Assembly: GCA_964370235.1 (NCBI GenBank)
Contig: CAYJIL010000119.1
Location: forward strand, 1-5,583
DNA from: CAYJIL01 sp964370235
GTDB taxonomy: Bacteria > Bacteroidota > Bacteroidia > Bacteroidales > Rikenellaceae
Reading direction: 5' to 3'
Length of the DNA: 5,583 nt
Shown in pieces: positions 1 through 5,583 of this stretch. Position 1 is the first letter of the stretch; every line of letters starts with the position of its first letter. Made by a program: the position numbers and the translations under genes. A model generated the notes under the pieces. The model was not told the DNA's origin. It searched no databases and saw nothing but the letters and a program-made list of their open reading frames with translations.

Positions 1-9
1 TAGGTTGGT

Positions 10-55
10 AACAAAAAACACCTCTAACAAATTAATGTTAGAGGTGTTTTTTGTT
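10..55. terminator. Strong bidirectional intrinsic terminator downstream of lacZ
   Basis: Positions 10-29 and 36-55 are perfect reverse complements, giving a 20-bp stem around a 6-base AATTAA loop. The outer part of the stem is an A-rich tract on the left and a T-rich tract on the right, so transcripts from either side would form a hairpin followed by a U-rich run. The stop codon of the minus-strand beta-galactosidase lies only 6 bases away, so the hairpin ends that gene's transcript. The symmetry suggests that it also serves a plus-strand gene to the left of the window. That gene is inferred, not seen. Confidence 0.92.
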
Positions 56-61
56 GTGAGT

Positions 62-3000
62 TTATCGGCTGTAATCGTAACCAACCTTTTCCCATGATGC
101 TTCGAATGATGTAACAGGGATGAGTGTGAAACCATAGCTGTAATCGCTACTCTCTGGTAGTCGGTACTCTTGGTATGGTCTTGCACCCCAACTGTCGTCA
201 CCGCCAACGCCTTCCATGCGGTAATCGATAGATAGTTCTGTTAAATCTTTTTCGATGAGGTCGCAAGCGTGAGTCTGCTTTTTCATTGAGTTGCGTGCAT
301 CGGCATCGTTTTGTACTCCGCCAACATTTCGCCACTGGTATTCAGTGCGAGCTAATTCGCCATCGAACTCCTCGTTGCGGTTTCGGTGTGCGTTAAACTC
401 GATAGGCTCGTCACCCTTAACCATAAGTGCGTTCTTGCCACTTCTGTTTTCGCCAACGCTTACCCAACGAACGCCTGAGCGGTGTCCGTTCTCTTGTGGG
501 CGAACATATGGTACATACATTGCTCTAACGCTAGTTGAGTACTCACCCACAAAGTTGTCGCTGTTGCGGTCGATGTAGTTCTCTTCGGGGCCACGGCCAA
601 AGTAGCGAAGATTGGTGTATTTGCCATCCATAGTCATGCGCATACCAATTCGTGGTATAAAGCCCGTGCCGTTACCGCCTTTGTAGCGCATTGCTACGTG
701 TACAGCTCCGCTAGGATATACCGTGTAGTCGACATAGCATTTTGCATTATGTACTAGGTCGTAGCTAACCGATATGATAGCACAGCCTTTGCCCTTAGAT
801 GATGTTACGCTGCTTGCTTTGTGGCTCATCGATGCATCCCTCCAAGGGTATGCCTTGCTTGCCATGCCATAGCCATAGTCGTTATCGGTTGGAGCACGCC
901 AGAAGTTAGGGCGCAAACCTTCGCCATCGAGTATCATTTCGCCTCGTCCCGATAGAGAATAAGAGGTAACAACTCCCGATTGTTTGTCAACTACAAAGCG
1001 CAAACCCGAGCCCGATGCCGATGCTGTAATCTTGCTTCCATCGTCTTTTAGCCCAACAGCAGTAGTAGATGAAACTTTGCGCTCTGGTGTTTCGATTGGT
1101 AGCTTAAATTGATCCGATGCAACTAGCTCGCCAGCCTCGATACCTGGGCGTGAGCCATCCTTTGCCGTAGCCGAGAAGTTAACAAAATACTCAACACCAC
1201 GGCTTGGTGCTAGACCCGAAAGCGAAACTTTAATGTTCTTGCTCTCGCCCGGTGCTAGAGATAGCTTTAGTGGCACAGTGCGCACAACACGGTTGTTGGC
1301 ATACACTTTGTATGAGATGTTATAGTCTGATAGCGATGTAAAGAAGTAACCGTTCTTGATGTTAAACTCGCCCGATCCCAAATCGGTGATGCGTATATTT
1401 TGGTAGATGTGCTTAACGTGCTTTAGCCCCGGGTGAGGTACACGGTCGCCACCCACAAGTCCGTTACAGCAGAAGTTACCGTCCGATGGCTGATTCTTGC
1501 CATAATCACCACCATATGCCATGAAAGTACCAGCCGATGTTGAACGAGTGCTGTCGGCAATTGACTGATCTGCCCAATCCCAAATAAAACCACCTTGTAG
1601 ATTGTCATACTTGTAGATTTGATCCCATTGGTCTTTTAGGTTACCCGTACTGTTACCCATTGCGTGAGCATACTCCGATGGAATGTATGGTCTGTCGGTT
1701 TTGCTCTCGCCCCAACGCTTTAGTGCTGCTGCCGATGGATATTGAGGGCAGAAAATATCGGTATTCCACTCAAGTAGCGCACGCTCATACTGTACTGGGC
1801 GTAGAGAGTCTACACTCTTTAAGAAGTCGTATGTCTCATAAAAATTGATACCATTACCTGCCTCGTTACCTAGCGACCAGAATATAATCGAAGTGTAGTT
1901 GCGGTTGCGGTAATACATATTGCGTGTGCGCTCCATGTGTGCATTATGCCATAGAGGGTTGTTGCCAAGTGTGTGTCCTTTTGCTAGCGAATAGCCCATA
2001 CCGTGTGATTCGATATTTGCCTCGTCACATACATAAAAACCATACTCGTCACATAGCTCATAGAAACGGCGCTGCTGTGGATAGTGGCTACAACGTATTG
2101 CGTTTATGTTGTTGCTCTTCATTAGCTCTAGGTCTTTGCGTAGCAGTGCTTCGTCTACGTAGTGACCATCGGTAGAGCTGTGCTCGTGGTAGTTAACACC
2201 TTTGATTAGGACGGGCTTGCCGTTAACAAGTAGTTGGTTGCCATCAATCTTGATAGATCTAAAACCAAACTTGAATGGTATGTACTCAACAAATCGTTTG
2301 TCGATCTTTGTTCTTAGAACGATTGTATAAAGATTTGGATTTTCGGCACTCCACATCTTTGGGCGTGGAATCACAGCCTCAAATTCTAGTGTGTCTTTAG
2401 ATGCAGCTGGTAGCACAACATCTTTTGTGTAGTACTTTATAATTTCGCCTTTGTCGTTCAAAATCTCGTAGTATAGCTGCACTGGCTCGTCAGAGTTGTA
2501 ACTGTTAGAATATACAACATCTAGCTTTAGGTTACCGTGAGTATATGTAGAGTCCATTGTTGCCTCTAGGTGAAAATCGTGTATATGGTATTTGGGCTGA
2601 AGGTGTATGTACACCTCACGCTCCATGCCCGATAGTCGCCAAAAGTCTTGGCACTCAAGCCAGCTTCCTACCGACCAGCGATACACTAGTATAGTGATGT
2701 TGTTGATACCCTCCTTTACGTATGGGTTCAACAGAAACTCGCCGGGGTTCTTTGAATCTTCGTTGTATCCCACCTTTTGCCCATTCACAAAAATATATAC
2801 ACCACTCTTGGCTCCTGCCATGTTTAGGTATATATCTTTGTCGAGCCATGCTAGAGGCACCTCAAAGTTGCGCTTATACACACCTACGGGTACATTGTCT
2901 GGAAGTGTTGGTGGTTTTGGGTTTGCAGGCGCAAACTCATAGGGTATATTTGTGTAGATGGGGTCGCCATAGCCTTGTAGCTCCATGTTACCAGGTACGT

Positions 3001-3295
3001 TAATATCGTACCAGTTGCTAAAGTTAATGTCGGGGTTAATCACCGAACTAACTGGCAGCTCGTTATGATTGTTTGTGTACAAAAACTTCCATACTCCGTT
3101 TAGCGAAATATAATTCTCAGAATTGTTCTTGTCCCATGTTAGTGCCTTTTCTCTATTTGTGTATGAGATAAATTCGGCTCTGGGATGCTCTTTACCCACT
3201 GATGGGATTTTGGGGTCTTTCCATTCGGTTAGCTCCTGTGCTGGTGCAAGATTCGATACCGCTAGAGCGAGTAGGGTGATTAAAATAATTTTCAT
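62..3295 (-). CDS. lacZ: Secreted glycoside hydrolase family 2 beta-galactosidase
   Basis: Likely EC 3.2.1.23: it hydrolyses terminal beta-D-galactosyl residues from lactose or other galactosides, by the retaining mechanism of GH2. The 1077 residues, slightly longer than E. coli LacZ (about 1023), show all five domains: signal peptide 1-19, sugar-binding jelly-roll about 58-235, Ig-like about 237-346, TIM barrel about 348-640, second Ig-like about 650-735, and the C-terminal beta-sandwich about 765-1075. By motif alignment with E. coli LacZ, the acid/base is E478 (SLGNEAGNG) and the nucleophile is E541 (SEYAHAMGNS). Mg site residues are E429 and H431 (ANIESHGM) with E478; Na/substrate residues are D217, F608 and N611; further active-site matches are N116, H370, H404, Y503, H544 and W1036 (GGDDSW). 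The ATG at 3295 is the only plausible start: no Met codon occurs before the in-frame stop at 3347-3349. No lipobox cysteine is present, so a soluble periplasmic enzyme is expected. It lies divergent to an AraC-type gene. The natural substrate (lactose, host glycan or plant galactan) cannot be told from sequence. Confidence 0.97.
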   Translation of the reverse strand: MKIILITLLALAVSNLAPAQELTEWKDPKIPSVGKEHPRAEFISYTNREKALTWDKNNSENYISLNGVWKFLYTNNHNELPVSSVINPDINFSNWYDINVPGNMELQGYGDPIYTNIPYEFAPANPKPPTLPDNVPVGVYKRNFEVPLAWLDKDIYLNMAGAKSGVYIFVNGQKVGYNEDSKNPGEFLLNPYVKEGINNITILVYRWSVGSWLECQDFWRLSGMEREVYIHLQPKYHIHDFHLEATMDSTYTHGNLKLDVVYSNSYNSDEPVQLYYEILNDKGEIIKYYTKDVVLPAASKDTLEFEAVIPRPKMWSAENPNLYTIVLRTKIDKRFVEYIPFKFGFRSIKIDGNQLLVNGKPVLIKGVNYHEHSSTDGHYVDEALLRKDLELMKSNNINAIRCSHYPQQRRFYELCDEYGFYVCDEANIESHGMGYSLAKGHTLGNNPLWHNAHMERTRNMYYRNRNYTSIIFWSLGNEAGNGINFYETYDFLKSVDSLRPVQYERALLEWNTDIFCPQYPSAAALKRWGESKTDRPYIPSEYAHAMGNSTGNLKDQWDQIYKYDNLQGGFIWDWADQSIADSTRSTSAGTFMAYGGDYGKNQPSDGNFCCNGLVGGDRVPHPGLKHVKHIYQNIRITDLGSGEFNIKNGYFFTSLSDYNISYKVYANNRVVRTVPLKLSLAPGESKNIKVSLSGLAPSRGVEYFVNFSATAKDGSRPGIEAGELVASDQFKLPIETPERKVSSTTAVGLKDDGSKITASASGSGLRFVVDKQSGVVTSYSLSGRGEMILDGEGLRPNFWRAPTDNDYGYGMASKAYPWRDASMSHKASSVTSSKGKGCAIISVSYDLVHNAKCYVDYTVYPSGAVHVAMRYKGGNGTGFIPRIGMRMTMDGKYTNLRYFGRGPEENYIDRNSDNFVGEYSTSVRAMYVPYVRPQENGHRSGVRWVSVGENRSGKNALMVKGDEPIEFNAHRNRNEEFDGELARTEYQWRNVGGVQNDADARNSMKKQTHACDLIEKDLTELSIDYRMEGVGGDDSWGARPYQEYRLPESSDYSYGFTLIPVTSFEASWEKVGYDYSR
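3239..3295 (-). other. Sec signal peptide of the beta-galactosidase
   Basis: Residues 1-19 have the classic layout: a basic start (MK), a hydrophobic core (IILITLLALAV) and a small-residue A-P-A cleavage site before Q20. This fits signal peptidase I. No cysteine follows the core, so it is not a lipoprotein signal. Cleavage one residue later, after Q20, cannot be excluded. Confidence 0.85.
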
Positions 3296-3347
3296 TTGCT
3301 TTAATGTGGGATTATTTACCTGCAGACAAACTGCCCTTAATTTATAC

Positions 3348-3360
3348 TATGTTCAGCATA
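3348..3360. repeat. Short imperfect palindrome in the lacZ leader
   Basis: TATGTTCAGCATA pairs at five of six positions around a central C. It lies in the predicted untranslated leader of lacZ, about 10-20 bases downstream of the expected transcription start, where a bound repressor or activator could act. A site this short can arise by chance in AT-rich DNA, and no known operator matches it. Confidence 0.25.
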
Positions 3361-3373
3361 TCACAAAACACAG

Positions 3374-3404
3374 CAAAATTATAAATTTTATTCATTAATA
3401 TCAA
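3374..3404 (-). promoter_or_regulatory. Candidate Bacteroidota -33/-7 promoter for lacZ
   Basis: Read on the minus strand, 3381-3374 is TAATTTTG, an exact fit to the TAnnTTTG -7 box of the Bacteroidota primary sigma factor. A TTG at 3404-3402 lies 20 bases upstream, the expected place for the -33 element (consensus TTTG). Transcription would start near 3370 and give a leader of about 75 bases before the ATG. The match is good by eye, but the region is AT-rich. Confidence 0.6.
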
Positions 3405-3422
3405 CTTTGTAATTTATTATTG

Positions 3423-3430
3423 TACCTTTG
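3423..3430 (+). promoter_or_regulatory. Candidate -7 box for the araC-family gene
   Basis: TACCTTTG matches the Bacteroidota TAnnTTTG -7 box. No clear TTTG sits at the usual -33 distance: the nearest, at 3406-3409, is only 13 bases away, so the promoter may be weak or need an activator. A start near 3434 would leave a leader of only about 9 bases before the first ATG of the regulator, or about 24 bases before the second. Confidence 0.45.
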
Positions 3431-3442
3431 ATGGTGTGATAA

Positions 3443-4321
3443 ATGAAGATATGTAAGATGGAACTAACCCAACATCAAAAATTAAATGGTAGCATCCAAG
3501 GCGAGCCCATTTACTGCAAGAGAACTTATAAGCCTCTCGAACTCGAGCTTCTAGGAAGGAGCAAGCAGTCGATACTACTTATCTGCCATAGTGGATCTAT
3601 GGGGATATATCTAAATAGCATATACATTGAAGTATTGGCTAATACAGCAATTTACATCAAGCCACAAGATAGCGTATATTGCTTTGACTGCACCGAGCCC
3701 GAGATAACGGCAACAACTGTCCTATTTAACGAAGAAGATATACTGCTTCGTACATCTAGTGCACAAAAAATTTTAAATAACATAGTAGTTAAAGCTATTT
3801 CGCTACCACAGGCTAGCTGCCAAAAGGTACTGCATGCGCTAGATTTAATGAATACAACCATTCAGCAGGGCGATTCGGTAGCGCTAGATATTGCTTTTTC
3901 GTTGCTTGCAATTACTATATGTAGCATTGCAAAGGAGCTCGAACGTGAGCAGTGCGAAAAGCCATATTCAAAGCCCAAACGGCTGTGTTTAAATTTTTGT
4001 ATGCTTATCGACGACTGTCAAGCACGAGAACGTAGCCTTGCATTCTATGCCCACAAACTGGGCGTTAGCCCCAACCACCTATCCTATGTTAGCGCACAGG
4101 TATTGGGTTATTCGGGTGGGCGATACATAGACGAGGCAATTGCTATAAGGAGTCGTTCCGAGCTACTATTTTCGTCAAAGAGTATAGCACAGATAAGCGA
4201 TGATTTAGGCTTCTCGAACCAATCTTTCTTTGGTAAATTCTTTAAACGACGTTTTGGACTCTCGCCCATAAACTACCGAGCAAAACATCAATTCTCAAAT
4301 AATGTAGTGCGAATGTTATAA
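3443..4321 (+). CDS. AraC-family transcriptional regulator
   Basis: A 292-residue cytoplasmic DNA-binding regulator. The C-terminal part, about 195-280, is a typical AraC/XylS double helix-turn-helix: the first helix pair is around 198-218 (AHKLGVSPNHLS) and the second around 247-268 (IAQISDDLGFSNQSFFGKFF), followed by the family signature FGLSPINYR. The N-terminal half (about 20-165) is a predicted beta-rich ligand-sensing or dimerisation region that I cannot assign to a ligand. It is cysteine-rich: 11 Cys, all before residue 193, including C80-x-x-C83. An in-frame TAA directly before 3443 makes this the furthest upstream start; the ATG at 3458 (M6) is a real alternative given the short leader. 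Its divergence from the beta-galactosidase gene suggests it controls that gene, which is inference from position. A 47-base gap separates it from purM, with no terminator between them. Confidence 0.94.
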   Translation: MKICKMELTQHQKLNGSIQGEPIYCKRTYKPLELELLGRSKQSILLICHSGSMGIYLNSIYIEVLANTAIYIKPQDSVYCFDCTEPEITATTVLFNEEDILLRTSSAQKILNNIVVKAISLPQASCQKVLHALDLMNTTIQQGDSVALDIAFSLLAITICSIAKELEREQCEKPYSKPKRLCLNFCMLIDDCQARERSLAFYAHKLGVSPNHLSYVSAQVLGYSGGRYIDEAIAIRSRSELLFSSKSIAQISDDLGFSNQSFFGKFFKRRFGLSPINYRAKHQFSNNVVRML

Positions 4322-4338
4322 TTTTGACCATTATTTTC

Positions 4339-4346
4339 TATCTTTG
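4339..4346 (+). promoter_or_regulatory. Candidate -7 box for purM
   Basis: TATCTTTG matches the Bacteroidota TAnnTTTG -7 box and sits in the 47-base gap between the AraC-type gene and purM. The start would fall near 4350 and give a leader of about 19 bases. A -33 TTTG at the usual distance is missing: the TTTG at 4323-4326 is only 12 bases away, and the expected position falls inside the end of the regulator gene. Read-through from the regulator gene may also contribute, since no terminator is seen. Confidence 0.55.
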
Positions 4347-4368
4347 CAGCTAGAAAACACAATAAGTT

Positions 4369-5538
4369 ATGATAGATCAATCACGTTACGCCCTTCGAGG
4401 CGCATCTTCGGGTAAAGAGGATGTACACAATGCTATTAAAAATATTGACAAGGGTATATTCCCTAGAGCCTTCTGCAAGGTTGTGCCAGACATCCTAACA
4501 GGTAGCGATGACCACTGTATGATTATGCACGCCGATGGTGCGGGAACTAAATCATCTCTAGCATACGCATACTGGAAAAAGACAGGCGATTTGAGCGTTT
4601 GGCGTGGAATTGCGCAGGATGCAATCGTTATGAACACCGACGATCTACTGTGTGTAGGTGCTACCGACAACATTCTACTTTCGTCGACAATTGGTCGTAA
4701 CAAGAGACTAATTCCGGGCGAGGTAATCTCTGCCATCATTAACGGAACCGAGGAGTTCTTGCAGCAGATGAGAGAGATGGGGGTTGGTATCTACTCTACG
4801 GGTGGCGAAACTGCCGATGTGGGTGACCTTGTGCGCACAATAATTGTTGATAGCACAGTTACAGCTCGCATGGCAAAGAAAGACGTTATTACTAACGAGG
4901 GCATCGAAGATGGTCTAGTAATTGTAGGTCTTAGCTCGTTTGGTCAAGCTACATATGAGAGCGAGTACAACGGTGGTATGGCATCTAATGGCCTTACTTC
5001 GGCTCGTCACGATGTGTTTGGCAAGAGTGTTGGTCTAGAATTTCCCGAAACTTTTGATGGTGGTATGCCTAATGAGCTAGCATATATGGGCTCTTATGGT
5101 TTGACAGATATGATTGACAGTGTGTCGACAACGGCAGGCAAGCTAGTGCTATCTCCTACTCGCACATATGCTCCTATCATTACTCGCATACTAAAAGAGT
5201 GTCGTTCGGCAATTGGCGGAATGATTCACTGTACTGGTGGTGCACAAACAAAAATTCTTCATTTTGCTGGTGATATTCACATTGTAAAAGATAACTTATT
5301 CCCAACTCCTCCACTTTTTGAAATCATTCAAAAAGAGAGTGGTACACCATGGGAGCAAATGTACAAAGTGTTTAACATGGGTCACCGCATGGAGCTATAC
5401 GTTAAACCAGAGGCAGCGCAAGAGATTATCGACATCTCAACTTCGTTTGGTGTAGATGCAAGAATTATTGGTCGTGTCGAAAAGTCGGCAGAGAAAAAGC
5501 TAACTATCATCGACAGAGGCGAAACATTCATCTACTAA
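4369..5538 (+). CDS. purM: AIR synthase (phosphoribosylformylglycinamidine cyclo-ligase)
   Basis: EC 6.3.3.1: ATP-dependent ring closure of formylglycinamidine ribonucleotide to aminoimidazole ribonucleotide, the fifth step of de novo purine synthesis in the cytoplasm. The 389 residues are longer than E. coli PurM (about 345) and match the Bacteroidota form in motif wording. PurM/PurL-fold signatures run in order: DGAGTK at 56-61, the DAIVMNTDDLLCVGA stretch at 84-98, GGETAD at 145-150, SNGLTSARHD at 206-215, HCTGGAQTK at 287-295, and FNMGHRM at 335-341, corresponding to FNMG of classical PurM. The ATG at 4369 is supported by an in-frame TAA at 4363-4365 just upstream and by the typical MIDQSRYA start. 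No Shine-Dalgarno sequence is evident, as is normal in this phylum. The gene is complete and intact. It could be annotated more cautiously as an AIR synthase-related protein because it is divergent from the E. coli enzyme. Confidence 0.94.
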   Translation: MIDQSRYALRGASSGKEDVHNAIKNIDKGIFPRAFCKVVPDILTGSDDHCMIMHADGAGTKSSLAYAYWKKTGDLSVWRGIAQDAIVMNTDDLLCVGATDNILLSSTIGRNKRLIPGEVISAIINGTEEFLQQMREMGVGIYSTGGETADVGDLVRTIIVDSTVTARMAKKDVITNEGIEDGLVIVGLSSFGQATYESEYNGGMASNGLTSARHDVFGKSVGLEFPETFDGGMPNELAYMGSYGLTDMIDSVSTTAGKLVLSPTRTYAPIITRILKECRSAIGGMIHCTGGAQTKILHFAGDIHIVKDNLFPTPPLFEIIQKESGTPWEQMYKVFNMGHRMELYVKPEAAQEIIDISTSFGVDARIIGRVEKSAEKKLTIIDRGETFIY

Positions 5539-5583
5539 AGGTAGCATAAGTAAAGGTTCTTGTAACCATTACCATATAAAAAA
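5539..5583 (+). other. Non-coding tail after purM, no clear terminator
   Basis: These 45 bases hold only a 4-bp hairpin possibility (GGTT at 5555-5558 with AACC at 5564-5567) and an A run at the window end. Neither is a convincing intrinsic terminator. From memory, prfA often follows purM in Bacteroidales, so co-transcription with a downstream gene is possible, but no start codon of such a gene is visible here. Confidence 0.4.

Noticed and set aside
2174..2191. Tyr369 in GVNYHEH of the beta-galactosidase, where E. coli LacZ has Arg
   Set aside because: I recall the Tyr form from a Bacteroidota GH2 subfamily, and the neighbouring histidines are kept, so it is probably a subfamily trait rather than a defect.
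291..3003. Several plus-strand open frames of 60-111 codons inside the beta-galactosidase gene
   Set aside because: They lie antisense to a complete, strongly conserved enzyme gene, and their translations show no recognisable domain; they are frame shadows.
3322..3334. GCAG-acaaa-CTGC inverted repeat in the lacZ leader as a regulatory hairpin
   Set aside because: It has a 4-bp stem with no extension; it is too weak to support a riboswitch or attenuator.
4386..4739. A 117-codon minus-strand open frame inside purM
   Set aside because: It is fully antisense to conserved purM motifs, and its translation resembles no family I know.
5555..5567. GGTT-loop-AACC hairpin after purM as a terminator
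   Set aside because: The stem is only 4 bp and is not followed by a T run; such pairings are frequent by chance.
1..5583. Apparent abundance of the tetranucleotide CTAG across the window
   Set aside because: A count by eye gives about 27 copies, against roughly 21 expected from base composition near 43% GC (an estimate). It is not depleted as in enterobacteria, but the excess is too small to mean anything without a genome-wide count.

Overview
The window looks like ordinary chromosomal DNA from a member of the Bacteroidota, probably the order Bacteroidales. Three signs point there: both principal enzymes read like the Bacteroidales forms of their families, each intergenic region carries a TAnnTTTG -7 promoter box, and no gene has a clear Shine-Dalgarno sequence. 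Genus or species cannot be read from this window.

Layout from left to right: a strong, perfectly paired hairpin with flanking A and T tracts (10-55) is the terminator of a long minus-strand gene (62-3295). That gene encodes a secreted, full-length glycoside hydrolase family 2 beta-galactosidase (lacZ-type, 1077 aa) with every catalytic and metal-site residue in place. A 147-base AT-rich divergent intergenic region (3296-3442) follows, holding back-to-back promoter candidates. Next is a plus-strand AraC-family regulator (3443-4321, 292 aa). After only 47 bases, which hold another -7 box, comes plus-strand purM (4369-5538, 389 aa), encoding the purine-pathway AIR synthase in its Bacteroidota form. 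The last 45 bases are a short non-coding tail without a convincing terminator. No gap reaches 300 bases, and the window has no RNA gene, mobile element or CRISPR array.

How the genes may work together: the divergent lacZ/araC arrangement suggests that the AraC-type protein controls the beta-galactosidase, and perhaps itself, from the shared intergenic region. This is inference from position only. purM is a housekeeping gene with its own candidate promoter and is probably unrelated in function. No SusC/SusD transporter pair or other polysaccharide-utilisation gene is present, so the beta-galactosidase appears to stand alone as far as this window shows.

I found no clearly new system. The points most worth a second look are the cysteine-rich sensor half of the AraC-type regulator, with a CxxC motif, and the compact divergent control region with a very short regulator leader.
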